Below, piece after piece: positions 35,454-43,954 of a DNA stretch of 64,000 nt (the first letter of the stretch is position 1; the number at the start of each line of letters is the position of its first letter). Below the pieces are notes generated by a model that saw only the letters and a list, made by a program, of their open reading frames with translations, ran no database searches and was not told the origin of the DNA. Location of the stretch: contig NZ_CP101125.1 in assembly GCF_024296925.1 (NCBI RefSeq), forward strand, positions 3,288,501 through 3,352,500, written 5' to 3'. Source of the stretch: Pseudomonas nunensis. GTDB lineage: Bacteria > Pseudomonadota > Gammaproteobacteria > Pseudomonadales > Pseudomonadaceae. The position numbers and the translations under genes were made by a program.

Positions 35454-35909
35454 ATGGATCACCCCACCGTGAACATTCGACCTCGCGTCGCCACCGACGA
35501 TGCCGCCCTCGCCGCCCTGTGGGAACGCTCGGTGCGCGCCACCCATGATTTCCTGAGCGAAGACGATATCCAGTTCTTCCTCCCGCTGGTGCGCGACGCC
35601 TACCTGCCGGCATTGACGGTGTGGGTCGGCGACAACCCGGACGGCACGCCCGCCGGCTTCATCGCCACCGGCAACAGCAACGTGGAAATGCTGTTTATCG
35701 AACCGGCCTATCGGGGTCAGGGCATCGGTCGACAGTTGCTCGACCACGTCAAAGTCCTGCACGAAACCCTGAGCGTCGACGTCAACGAACAAAATCCTCA
35801 GGCCCACGGCTTCTATCTGCACTATGGTTTTGAACAGACCGGCCGCTCGCCAACCGATGGCGAAGGCCGGCCGTTCCCGATCATTCACCTGAGATTGCGC
35901 GCGGCGTAA
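35454..35909 (+). CDS. GNAT family N-acetyltransferase
   Basis: A 151-residue GNAT of the YjaB/PhnO-like type. The acetyl-CoA loop is VEMLFIEPAYRGQGIGRQLLDH (Arg/Gln-x-x-Gly-x-Gly/Ala), preceded by the PAGFIATGNSN strand and followed by a HGFYLHYGFEQTGR segment. The ATG at 35454 is used; GTG 35469 would give VNIRPRVATDD and is also plausible. The substrate is unknown. It is divergent from the TetR gene. Confidence 0.84.
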   Translation: MDHPTVNIRPRVATDDAALAALWERSVRATHDFLSEDDIQFFLPLVRDAYLPALTVWVGDNPDGTPAGFIATGNSNVEMLFIEPAYRGQGIGRQLLDHVKVLHETLSVDVNEQNPQAHGFYLHYGFEQTGRSPTDGEGRPFPIIHLRLRAA

Positions 35910-35976
35910 ACATTCCCCGGCGCGTACCGTTCATGCTTAAGTGACGCCCATTAAACTGCCCAGAAGGAAACTGACC

Positions 35977-36342
35977 ATGCTGCTGAAAAAAGCCCTGACC
36001 ACCGCCGCCCTGCTCGGCTCACTGCTCGCCGCGTCGTCGGTGTTTGCCCACGCACATCTGAAAAGCCAGACCCCGGCCGCCGACAGCACCGTGAGCGCAC
36101 CTGCGGAACTGCGCCTAGTATTTTCCGAAGGCGTTGAAGCGACGTTCACCAAAGTCACGATCAAAAAGGACGGTGTCGATGTGCCGGTGAAAAACCTGGC
36201 CACCGAAGGCAGCGACAAGAAAACCCTGGTCGTTACCCCGGCCGTACCGTTGGCCGCCGGCGCCTATAAAGTCGAATGGCACGCGGTGTCGGTCGATACC
36301 CACAAAAGCGAAGGCGCCTACAGCTTCAAGGTTGGCCAGTAA
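35977..36342 (+). CDS. copC: CopC-like periplasmic copper-binding protein
   Basis: The 121-residue protein has a signal peptide ending SVFA after residue 24, so the mature protein begins HAHLKSQTPAA. An N-terminal His is the CopC copper-ligand arrangement. The Ig-like core has LRLVFSEGVE and a C-terminal HAVSVDTHKSEGAYSFKV with two more His ligands. ATG 35977 follows AGAAGGA. It is paired with the membrane protein CopD three bases downstream and probably handles periplasmic copper for import or tolerance. Confidence 0.9.
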   Translation: MLLKKALTTAALLGSLLAASSVFAHAHLKSQTPAADSTVSAPAELRLVFSEGVEATFTKVTIKKDGVDVPVKNLATEGSDKKTLVVTPAVPLAAGAYKVEWHAVSVDTHKSEGAYSFKVGQ

Positions 36343-36345
36343 TTC

Positions 36346-37206
36346 ATGACCGACGCGCTGGTGCTGTGCCGCTTCCTGCATTTTGTGGTGGTGCTGATGC
36401 TGTTCGGGGCCTGGGTGTTCAGGCCCCTGCTGTTGAAGGCTGATGCCGAATATTTGGATCGGCGGCTGGCGCGTGTGAGTCTTGGTCTGACCGCCGTGGC
36501 ATTGGTCAGCGGCGTGACCTGGCTGCTGCTGATCACCGCAAGCATGGCCGGGGCCTGGGACGCGGCTTTTGATCCGTCGACCCTGGGCCTAGTGCTGCGC
36601 AATACGTTTTTCGGCCAGGTCTGGACTTGGCATCTGCTGCTCAATGCGGTGCTGCTGGGGTTGCTGCTGACGCCGTTGCGCACCCACGTGCCGCTGAGAC
36701 TGATCGTGAGTGGCCTGCTGCTCGCGACCCTGGCGCCGGTCGGTCATGGCGCGATGCTCGACGGGCTCAGCGGCCAGTTGCTGATTCTCAACCAGATCAT
36801 CCACCTGACCTGCGTCGGCGCCTGGCTCGGCGGCTTGATGCTGTTGGTGATGATCCTGCGTCACCCGTCCGGCCATTCGTTAAGCACGATCCTGCGGCGT
36901 TTCAGCGGCGTGGGTTATGGCTTGGTCGCGGGGTTGGTGATTACTGGGTTGATCAATGTTCGCGTGCTCACCGGCGCATTCTGGCCGACGCCGTTACTGT
37001 CCGGGTTCGCCTTGATTCTGTTGATCAAGGTCGTGCTGGTGGCGTTGATGCTGGGGCTGGCGCTGTTCAATCGGTTGCGGATCAAGGACTGCGAACAGCG
37101 GGTTGGCATGCTCAAGGCCAGCGTGATCCTAGAGTGGTTGTTGGGGATGGGCGCGGTGGCGGCGGTTTCGCTACTGGGCACCATGCCGCCAATGATCGCC
37201 AGCTGA
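36346..37206 (+). CDS. copD: CopD-like copper-transport membrane protein
   Basis: The 286-residue integral membrane protein has about eight helices and belongs to the CopD/PcoD family. MTDALVLCRFLHFVVVLMLFGAWVFRPLLL opens it, with His residues in or near helices (RFLHF, HLLLN, GHGAML, IIHLTCVGAWLGGL) that could bind copper. It starts four bases after the copC stop and is surely co-transcribed. Confidence 0.9.
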   Translation: MTDALVLCRFLHFVVVLMLFGAWVFRPLLLKADAEYLDRRLARVSLGLTAVALVSGVTWLLLITASMAGAWDAAFDPSTLGLVLRNTFFGQVWTWHLLLNAVLLGLLLTPLRTHVPLRLIVSGLLLATLAPVGHGAMLDGLSGQLLILNQIIHLTCVGAWLGGLMLLVMILRHPSGHSLSTILRRFSGVGYGLVAGLVITGLINVRVLTGAFWPTPLLSGFALILLIKVVLVALMLGLALFNRLRIKDCEQRVGMLKASVILEWLLGMGAVAAVSLLGTMPPMIAS

Positions 37207-37219
37207 CCCACAGATCCCC

Positions 37220-37310
37220 TGTGGGAGCGGGCTTGCTCGCGAAGGCGGTGTGTCAGGCGACATTGATGTTGAATGTACCGCCGCCTTCGCGAGCAAGCCC
37301 GCTCCCACAT
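37220..37310. repeat. REP pair, family A
   Basis: TGTGGGAGCGGGCTTGCTCG and its inverse lie between the convergent copD and membrane-fusion genes. Confidence 0.9.
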
Positions 37311-38471
37311 TTAGTTTTGTGTGGTGTCAGGATTATCGCTATGCCCTTCCCCAGCCGTATCAATACTCACCACCACCGACATCCCCGGCCTTAGCCGCTC
37401 ACTCTGTTCCTGCCCCTCATCCACGGTAATCCGCACCGGCACGCGCTGGGCGATTTTGACGAAGTTGCCGGTGGCGTTATCCGCCTGCAACAAGCTGAAC
37501 TCGGAACCGGTAGCCGGTGAAATCCGCTGCACCCGCCCCTTGAATTTGCGATGGTCGAGCGCATCGACGGTGAAGCTCACCGGTTGGCCGACCCGCACGT
37601 CGTCCATCTGGGTTTCCTTCATGTTGGCGATCACCCACAACTGGTTCGGCACCAGCGCCATCAACTGCGCACCGGAGTTGACGTAGGCGCCGAGGCGCAC
37701 GCCGATCTGCCCGAGCTGGCCGTCACGCGGGGCCAGGACGCGGGTGTTGGACAGGTCGATGCGCGCCAGTTGCACCGCCGCTTCCGCACTGGCCACCGCC
37801 GCTTCCAGCGAACCGCGATTGACGATCACCGTTTGAAGGTCCTGCCGGGCGATTTCCAGATTGGCTTGAGCCTGGGCCACCGCCGCAATGGTCTGGGCGT
37901 TGGCGGCCAAGGTCACGTCCAGCTCGCGTTTGGACACCGAGCCATCGTTGATCAGTTCTTTGTTGCGCCGCAGATCGGCCTCGCTTTTGCGCGACTGAGC
38001 CTGGGCGTCGGCGACCGCTGCTTGACGCAACTTGATGGTCGCTTCGGCGCTGTTGCGTTGCTGCACCACGTTGGCCAGCGCGGCTTTCTGCACCGCCAAT
38101 TGCGCCAGGGATTGATCGAGGTGTTGCTTGTAGATCCGGTCATCGAGCCGCACCAGCAAGTCGCCAGCCTTCACAAACTGGAAATCCGTGACCGGCACTT
38201 CGTACACGTAGCCGCTGAGCTGCGGGCCGATGATCGTCACCTGGCCGCGCACCAGGGCGTTTTCCGTGGTTTCCACCGCGCTGCTGAACGGCGGCAGTTG
38301 CCAGGCGTACAACACGATCAGCACGCCGACGATGGCAATCGCGGCAAAGCCCAATGACGAGATGACCCGCACCCGCAACGAGCGCGGTTCGGTGTCCGGC
38401 GTGGACGGAGGCGCCACGCCTTCTGGGGTGGCGGCGATAGCGTTGGTGGTCGTGGTGGTCGGTTCGGTCAT
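37311..38471 (-). CDS. HlyD/EmrA-like membrane fusion protein
   Basis: The periplasmic adaptor of an EmrAB-type efflux pump, 386 residues. It has a cytoplasmic tail, one N-terminal helix (VISSLGFAAIAIVGVLIVLYAW, about 40-61), and a biotinyl-lipoyl half-motif TIIGPQLSGYVYEVPVTDFQFVKAGDLLVRLD. A long coiled-coil hairpin (about 110-210) follows, then VLAPRDGQLGQIGVRLGAYVNSGAQL and a beta-barrel domain. ATG 38471 overlaps the transporter stop (ATGA). No outer-membrane channel gene is adjacent. Confidence 0.9.
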   Translation of the reverse strand: MTEPTTTTTNAIAATPEGVAPPSTPDTEPRSLRVRVISSLGFAAIAIVGVLIVLYAWQLPPFSSAVETTENALVRGQVTIIGPQLSGYVYEVPVTDFQFVKAGDLLVRLDDRIYKQHLDQSLAQLAVQKAALANVVQQRNSAEATIKLRQAAVADAQAQSRKSEADLRRNKELINDGSVSKRELDVTLAANAQTIAAVAQAQANLEIARQDLQTVIVNRGSLEAAVASAEAAVQLARIDLSNTRVLAPRDGQLGQIGVRLGAYVNSGAQLMALVPNQLWVIANMKETQMDDVRVGQPVSFTVDALDHRKFKGRVQRISPATGSEFSLLQADNATGNFVKIAQRVPVRITVDEGQEQSERLRPGMSVVVSIDTAGEGHSDNPDTTQN

Positions 38472-40132
38472 GAAGAAGTGGCACCGTTGGGTTGAACGGA
38501 TGGAGTGGCAGGCGCTGGGGCGACGGTTTGGGTGGTGCTCATCAACCACAGGGCGCGAATGGAGATCCAGATCATGGTCAGCACCGCAATCACGGCGATC
38601 AGCATGAACACATCGTTATAGGCCAGCACATTGGCTTCACGCGTGGCCGCCGTCGCCAGACTGCGAATACCTTGAATATTGCGCAAACTTGGATCGGCGA
38701 TCAGTGAACCCACTGCGTTGCCGCCGCTCTGCACTCGGGCAGCGACACGCGGGTCCATCAGCGTCAGGTGCTCGACGATGTTGCTGGAATGGAATTTCTC
38801 GCGAACGATCTGGAACGTGCCGAGTAACGCCGCGCCAATCAAGCCGCCGAGGTTCTGGCAGATCCCGAACAGCACCGAAAAACTCACCAGATTGCGCGGG
38901 TTGGTCAACACCCGGCGCGTGCCGAGGACCATGGTCGGACCGAGGAAAAACGTGCCGCCGAAGGCTAGCAGAAACTGGCTGAAGTACATGTTTTCCGGGC
39001 GGGTCAGGTTGTTCGAATAACTGTCGATCACCGAGCCAACCGCCATCAGCGCCAAGGACACAATCAGCGGCATGAACAAGTGTTTGGGATCGATGGTCAG
39101 GGCGCTGGTGGCCAGACCCGCGATGCTGCCGAGCAACATCACCACGTACAGGCTGTGCAACTGCTGACTGCTCATGTTCAGCATCTGCATGAAACCGACC
39201 GCGCCGGTGGACTGCTCGGACAACACCATGCGAATCAGGATCACCGCCAACGCCAGGCGAATCATCACGCCGCTGCCGAGCCAACGCGTCATCAGCATCG
39301 GGTTGCTGCGGTTATGTTCGATGGCCAGGCCGGCGAGGATCAGCACGATGGAGGCCGCCGAGGCGACGCCGATCCACGGTGCTTCCAGCCACCAGTCGAT
39401 GCGCCCCAGAGAAAGCACGGCACACAGCAAGGCCACGCCGCTCGCGAGGATAGCGAAGGTCAGGAAGTCGAGTTTTTCGAAGGTCTTGAAGCGGTCACCC
39501 GGCGGCAACTTGAGCAGGAACACGCAGCCCAGGGTCAGCAGCGCCATGCCCAATTCGAACAGGTACAAGCCGCGCCATTCGGCGATCTGCATCAGGTCTT
39601 CGGAGAATAATCGCGCCAGCGGCAGTGCCAGTTGCGACGTCCCCAACCCCAGCACCAACGCCTTCATCCGCCATTTCGCTGGGAACGCCTGGATCATGTA
39701 ATACAGGCCCAGGGAACTCAGCGCCGCACCGACCATGCCATGGGCCGCGCGCACGGCGATGGCCGAGCTCAAATCGTTGACGAACAAGTGGCCGAAGGTC
39801 ACCAGCGCGTAGAGCACCAGGAACACTTCGGTGAACGCGCGCAAGCCGAACTGCTGGCGAAACTTCACCAGCAGCAGGTTCATCGAGACGTTGGTCATGA
39901 CATAGGCGGCCGGCAGCCAGGCCATCTCGGCGGTGGTCGCGCCGAGCGCACCTTGCAGGTAAGGCAGGTTGGCGATGACCAGCGAATTGCCGAGGCCACC
40001 GGTCAACGCCACCAGCAAACCCACCAGCGCATAGGCCAGGCGTTTGGGCGTGGAGTGATCGGGCGTCGAGGGAGAACCGGGCAAACTGGGCCGCTCGTGG
40101 GGCTGCCAGTCGCGCGGGGCGTAGTGATCCAT
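38468..40132 (-). CDS. DHA2-type MFS efflux transporter (EmrB-like)
   Basis: A 554-residue major facilitator protein with about 14 helices. The first helix is followed by VIANLPYLQGALGATTAEMAWLPAAYVM, the DHA2 pattern at motif D1/A, and an RAAHGMVGAALSSLGLYYMIQAFP segment contains the family motif B/C region. It works with the membrane fusion protein encoded directly downstream. The substrate is unknown; no regulator is adjacent. Confidence 0.9.
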   Translation of the reverse strand: MDHYAPRDWQPHERPSLPGSPSTPDHSTPKRLAYALVGLLVALTGGLGNSLVIANLPYLQGALGATTAEMAWLPAAYVMTNVSMNLLLVKFRQQFGLRAFTEVFLVLYALVTFGHLFVNDLSSAIAVRAAHGMVGAALSSLGLYYMIQAFPAKWRMKALVLGLGTSQLALPLARLFSEDLMQIAEWRGLYLFELGMALLTLGCVFLLKLPPGDRFKTFEKLDFLTFAILASGVALLCAVLSLGRIDWWLEAPWIGVASAASIVLILAGLAIEHNRSNPMLMTRWLGSGVMIRLALAVILIRMVLSEQSTGAVGFMQMLNMSSQQLHSLYVVMLLGSIAGLATSALTIDPKHLFMPLIVSLALMAVGSVIDSYSNNLTRPENMYFSQFLLAFGGTFFLGPTMVLGTRRVLTNPRNLVSFSVLFGICQNLGGLIGAALLGTFQIVREKFHSSNIVEHLTLMDPRVAARVQSGGNAVGSLIADPSLRNIQGIRSLATAATREANVLAYNDVFMLIAVIAVLTMIWISIRALWLMSTTQTVAPAPATPSVQPNGATSS

Positions 40133-40210
40133 TCAAGGGCCTTGTTCTGAGAGGCTGTCAGTTTGCCGCAAAACCGTAAGCGAAGCACAAATCCCTGTGG
40201 ACATCGAACC

Positions 40211-40304
40211 TGTGGCGAGGGGGCTTGCTCCCGCTGGAGTGCGAAGCGCTCCCAATATTTTGGGTCTGCTTCGCAGCCCAGCGGGAGCAAGCTCCCTCGC
40301 CACA
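40211..40304. repeat. REP pair, family B
   Basis: TGTGGCGAGGGGGCTTGCTC and the inverse GAGCAAGCTCCCTCGCCACA lie between the divergent transporter and porin genes. The rest of this 343-base gap holds porin promoter and operator-like sequences. Confidence 0.88.
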
Positions 40305-40358
40305 GTTATCTTTCACTGGGGAGTGATGTCGACTACAGGTTATTTTTTGCAGCCCCAC

Positions 40359-40371
40359 GTCATCGTACAAC
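40359..40371 (+). promoter_or_regulatory. Operator candidate, uronate regulon site 1
   Basis: GTCATCGTACAAC. It matches the reverse complement of site 2 (40418-40430) at 12 of 13 bases and site 3 upstream of udh at 10 of 13. It resembles operators of FadR-type GntR regulators. Confidence 0.5.
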
Positions 40372-40417
40372 TTGTGATTGACATTCCCGCAAAGCCTCGC
40401 AAATAATCGCCGCCAAT

Positions 40418-40437
40418 GTTGTACGACGACGTATAAC
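40418..40437. promoter_or_regulatory. Operator candidate, uronate regulon site 2
   Basis: GTTGTAC and GTATAAC flank GACGAC in an imperfect palindrome, 38 bases before the porin start. The reverse complement of its first 13 bases is GTCGTCGTACAAC. Confidence 0.52.
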
Positions 40438-40475
40438 AAAAAATAAAAACAACAAAGAAACAAGGGAGCGTCACT

Positions 40476-41771
40476 GTGAGCAAGCTCGTCCGCCATTCCT
40501 CCGTCTGCACCCCTCGCCCGACTTTCGTCCGCCGCCACACCCTGAGCCTGATCGGTTGCAGCAGCCTGGCCCTGGCCTTGCCCATGAGCGGCCACGCCGA
40601 GGGTTTTGTCGATGACGCCAGCGCCACGCTGAACCTGCGCAACGCCTACTTCAATCGCAACTACACCAACCCGGCCTACCCCCAGGGCAAGGCGGAAGAG
40701 TGGACGCAAAGCTTTATCCTCGACGCCAAGTCCGGCTTCACCCAAGGCACGCTCGGGTTCGGCGTGGATGTGCTGGGGCTGTACTCGAAAAAGCTCGATG
40801 GCGGTAAAGGCACTGGCGGCACGCAACTGTTGCCGCTGGATCACGATGGTCGCCCGGCGGACAACTTCGGTCGCACCAACGTGGCGTTCAAGGCCAAGGT
40901 CTCGAAGACCGAATTGAAGGTCGGCGAATGGATGCCGGTGCTGCCAATCCTGCGTTCGGATGACGGCCGTTCCCTGCCGCAAACCTTCCGTGGCGGCCAG
41001 GTCACTTCCAGCGAAATCGATGGCCTGAAGCTCTACGGCGGCCAGTTCCGCGCCAACAGCCCGCGCAACGATTCGAGCATGGACGACATGTCGATGAACG
41101 GCAAAGCGGCGTTCACCTCGGACCGTTTCAACTTCGGCGGCGGTGAATACACTTTCAATGAAAAACGCACGTTGGTCGGCGTCTGGTACTCGGAACTCAG
41201 CGACATTTACCAACAAGAATATTTCAACCTGAGCCACAGCCAGCCCATCGGCGACTGGACCTTGGGCGCCAACCTCGGGTTCTTCACCGGCAAGGAAGAC
41301 GGCAGCGCCCTGGCCGGCGATCTGGACAACAAAACCACCTTCGCCATGCTCTCGGCCAAATACGGCGGCAGCACCTTCTATGTCGGCCTGCAAAAACTTA
41401 CTGGCGACAGCGTCTGGATGCGCGTCAACGGCACGAGCGGCGGGACCCTGGCCAACGACAGCTACAACTCCAGCTACGACAATGCCAAGGAAAAATCCTG
41501 GCAACTGCGCCACGACTACAACTTCGTCGCCCTCGGCATTCCCGGTCTGACCATGATGAACCGCTACATCAGCGGCGATAACGTGCACACCGGGGCGATC
41601 ACCGACGGCAAGGAATGGGGCCGCGAGAGCGAACTGGCGTATACCGTGCAGAGCGGCGCGCTGAAAAACCTCAACGTGAAATGGCGCAATGCGAGTATCC
41701 GCAAGGACTTCAGCACCAACGAGTTCGATGAGAACCGGATCTTTATCAGCTATCCGATTTCGTTGTTGTAA
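40476..41771 (+). CDS. OprD family outer-membrane porin
   Basis: The 431-residue porin has a signal peptide ending at about MSGHA (residue 41) and the OprD pattern GFVDDASATLNLRNAYFNRNY near the mature N-terminus. Many alternating amphipathic strands follow, and the C-terminus ends in a strand with IFISYPISLL. OprD-family channels import small carboxylates or basic amino acids. Being upstream of uronate dehydrogenase and sharing operator-like motifs with it, this one probably admits uronates such as glucuronate or galacturonate. The start is GTG 40476 after AAGGGAG. Confidence 0.9.
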   Translation: MSKLVRHSSVCTPRPTFVRRHTLSLIGCSSLALALPMSGHAEGFVDDASATLNLRNAYFNRNYTNPAYPQGKAEEWTQSFILDAKSGFTQGTLGFGVDVLGLYSKKLDGGKGTGGTQLLPLDHDGRPADNFGRTNVAFKAKVSKTELKVGEWMPVLPILRSDDGRSLPQTFRGGQVTSSEIDGLKLYGGQFRANSPRNDSSMDDMSMNGKAAFTSDRFNFGGGEYTFNEKRTLVGVWYSELSDIYQQEYFNLSHSQPIGDWTLGANLGFFTGKEDGSALAGDLDNKTTFAMLSAKYGGSTFYVGLQKLTGDSVWMRVNGTSGGTLANDSYNSSYDNAKEKSWQLRHDYNFVALGIPGLTMMNRYISGDNVHTGAITDGKEWGRESELAYTVQSGALKNLNVKWRNASIRKDFSTNEFDENRIFISYPISLL

Positions 41772-41824
41772 GACGGGGATCGCTTCAAGACTGAAACCCT
41801 ATTCGCGCGGCAACTCACTTTTTT

Positions 41825-41957
41825 TGTAGCAGCTGGCGAAGCCTGCGTTCGGCTGCGAAGCAGTCGCAAAACCTGCGTACGCGGTTCTTCTGATACACCG
41901 CGCCGCTTGGGTTCACGACTGCTTCGCAGCCGAACGCAGGCTTCGCCAGCTGCTACA
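41825..41957. repeat. REP pair, family D
   Basis: Arms beginning TGTAGCAGCTGGCGAAGCCT and ending in the exact inverse AGGCTTCGCCAGCTGCTACA, each continuing about 20 bases further inward (GCGTTCGGCTGCGAAGCAGTC), with about 50 bases between. It occupies much of the 323-base gap between porin and udh. Confidence 0.9.
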
Positions 41958-42043
41958 TCGATTGCGGAGCGACAAGACCCTCCGTCAACTTCCAACGCTG
42001 GTGCGTTGACAAGCACCGGAAAGCCTAACGATACTTCGCCCAA

Positions 42044-42056
42044 GTCATACGACAAC
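42044..42056 (+). promoter_or_regulatory. Operator candidate, uronate regulon site 3
   Basis: GTCATACGACAAC, sharing GTCAT-N3-ACAAC with site 1 upstream of the porin. It ends 38 bases before the udh ATG, the same distance as site 2 from the porin start. Confidence 0.5.
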
Positions 42057-42094
42057 TTACAACAACTGCAATGACTCCGAATTCAGGAACCGCC

Positions 42095-42913
42095 ATGACC
42101 ACGACTTCCCCTGCCCCTTTCAATCGCCTGCTGTTGACCGGCGCCGCCGGTGGCCTCGGCAAAGTGTTGCGTGAAACCCTGCGCCCTTATGCCAACGTGA
42201 TTCGCCTGTCGGACATCGCCGACATCGCGCCGGCCCTCGATGACCGCGAAGAAGTCGTGACCTGCGACCTCGCCGACAAAAACGCCGTGCATCAACTGGT
42301 CGAAGGCGTGGACGCGATCCTGCACTTTGGCGGCGTCTCTACCGAGCACGCGTTCGAAGAAATCCTCGGCGCCAACATCTGCGGCGTGTTCCACATCTAC
42401 GAAGCCGCGCGCCGTCATGGTGTGAAGCGAGTGATCTTCGCCAGTTCCAACCACGTCATCGGCTTCTACAAACAGGACGAAGTGATCGACGCCCACTCCC
42501 CGCGCCGCCCGGACAGCTACTACGGTTTGTCCAAGTCCTACGGCGAAGACATCGCGAGCTTCTACTTCGATCGTTACGGCATCGAAACCGTCAGCATCCG
42601 CATCGGCTCTTCGTTCCCGGAACCGCAGAACCGCCGCATGATGAGCACCTGGCTGAGCTTCGGCGACCTGACCCAATTGCTCGAACGCGCGCTGTACGCG
42701 CCGAATGTCGGCCATACCATCGTCTACGGCGTGTCCGACAACAAGAACGTCTGGTGGGACAACCGCTACGCGGCGGGCCTGGGTTATGTGCCGCAGGACA
42801 GCTCCGAAGTGTTCCGCGAAAAAATCGAAGCACAACCGATGCCTGCGGCGGATGACCCGGCGATGGTTTACCAGGGTGGCGCGTTCGTGGCGTCCGGCCC
42901 GTTCGGCGATTGA
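42095..42913 (+). CDS. udh: Uronate dehydrogenase
   Basis: The NAD-dependent enzyme oxidises D-glucuronate or D-galacturonate to the aldarolactone. The 272-residue extended-SDR-fold protein has RLLLTGAAGGLGKVL (residues 11-25), HFGGVSTEHAFEEILGANICGVFHIYEAARRHG, FASSNHVIGFY, catalytic Tyr143 and Lys147 in SYYGLSKSYGED, and IRIGSSFPEPQNRRMMSTWLS. It matches the known Pseudomonas Udh throughout. ATG 42095 has CAGGAA upstream. The lactone product is probably handled by the next gene. Confidence 0.95.
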   Translation: MTTTSPAPFNRLLLTGAAGGLGKVLRETLRPYANVIRLSDIADIAPALDDREEVVTCDLADKNAVHQLVEGVDAILHFGGVSTEHAFEEILGANICGVFHIYEAARRHGVKRVIFASSNHVIGFYKQDEVIDAHSPRRPDSYYGLSKSYGEDIASFYFDRYGIETVSIRIGSSFPEPQNRRMMSTWLSFGDLTQLLERALYAPNVGHTIVYGVSDNKNVWWDNRYAAGLGYVPQDSSEVFREKIEAQPMPAADDPAMVYQGGAFVASGPFGD

Positions 42914-42939
42914 GTCAACGTCCAAAGGAATGAGTCGCC

Positions 42940-43827
42940 ATGCAAGCCGAATTGATTGTCGATACCCGTAACGCGGTCGGTGAATGCCCGGTCTGGGTCC
43001 CCGAGGAAAACGCCCTGTACTGGGTCGATATTCCCGCCGGGGGCTTGCAGCGCTGGAGTGCCGCCACCGGGCACGTGGATGCCTGGACCACCCCGGAGAT
43101 GCTCGCCTGCATCACTCGTCACCGCGACGGCGGCTGGGTCGCCGGGATGGAGAGCGGATTCTTTCATCTGCGCCCGCACAACGACGGCAGCCTCGACAGC
43201 GAATTGCTCGCCCACGTCGATCACGCCCGCCCGGACATGCGCCTGAACGATGGGCGCTGCGATCGCCAGGGGCGTTTCTGGGCCGGCAGCATGGTGCTGA
43301 ACATGGGCGCCAACGCCGCCGATGGCACGTTGTATCGCTACAGTCATGGGCAGCGCGGGCCGCTTGAGCCACGCCTGACCGGCTTCATCGTGCCCAATGG
43401 CCTGGGTTTCAGCCCGGATGGCCAGACGATGTACTTGTCCGATTCTCACCCTTTGGCCCAGCAGATCTGGGCCTTCGATTACGACATCGCCAGCGGCACG
43501 CCGAGCAATCAGCGGTTGTTCGTCGACATGAATCACTTCGAAGGCCGTCCCGACGGCGCCGCTGTGGATGCTGACGGCTGCTACTGGATCTGCGCCAACG
43601 ATGCCGGGTTGATTCACCGGTTTACCCCGGATGGCCGGCTCGACCGCTCCCTCTCGGTGCCGGTGAAAAAACCGACCATGTGCGCGTTTGGTGGCAGTCG
43701 ATTGGATACGTTATTCGTGACCTCGATTCGGCCGGGTGATGATCATGATGAACAGTCTTTGGCGGGTGGGGTGTTTGCCCTGAATCCTGGGGTGAAGGGA
43801 TTGCCTGAGCCACTGTTCCAGGATTGA
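42940..43827 (+). CDS. SMP-30/gluconolactonase family lactonase
   Basis: A six-bladed beta-propeller hydrolase of 295 residues. The metal ligands of the family are visible as Glu14 in NAVGECPVW, Asn in TGFIVPNGLGFSPDG, and Asp in GRPDGAAVD; MRLNDGRCDRQGRFWAGSM supplies substrate-contact residues. Beside udh it probably opens the glucaro- or galactarolactone to the aldarate. AAAGGAATGAG precedes the ATG, and the gene lies 26 bases after udh. Confidence 0.92.
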   Translation: MQAELIVDTRNAVGECPVWVPEENALYWVDIPAGGLQRWSAATGHVDAWTTPEMLACITRHRDGGWVAGMESGFFHLRPHNDGSLDSELLAHVDHARPDMRLNDGRCDRQGRFWAGSMVLNMGANAADGTLYRYSHGQRGPLEPRLTGFIVPNGLGFSPDGQTMYLSDSHPLAQQIWAFDYDIASGTPSNQRLFVDMNHFEGRPDGAAVDADGCYWICANDAGLIHRFTPDGRLDRSLSVPVKKPTMCAFGGSRLDTLFVTSIRPGDDHDEQSLAGGVFALNPGVKGLPEPLFQD

Positions 43828-43839
43828 TCAACAGCCTGA

Positions 43840-43930
43840 AAGATCGCAGCCTTCGGCAGCTGCTACAGGATTGACGTTCGCCCGGATGTACCCGATCTCT
43901 GTAGGCGCTGCCGAAGGCTGCGATCTTTTC
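43840..43930. repeat. REP pair, family C
   Basis: AAGATCGCAGCCTTCGGCAGC and the inverse GCTGCCGAAGGCTGCGATCT (20-base cores) separate the lactonase from the epimerase-like gene by about 130 bases. Confidence 0.88.
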
Positions 43931-43954
43931 AACCCTTCACGCAGAACAAAAATC

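Noticed and set aside
40158..41588. 476-codon open frame on the minus strand across the porin gene
   Set aside because: It runs through a REP element and antisense to an OprD-type porin with a clear signal peptide.
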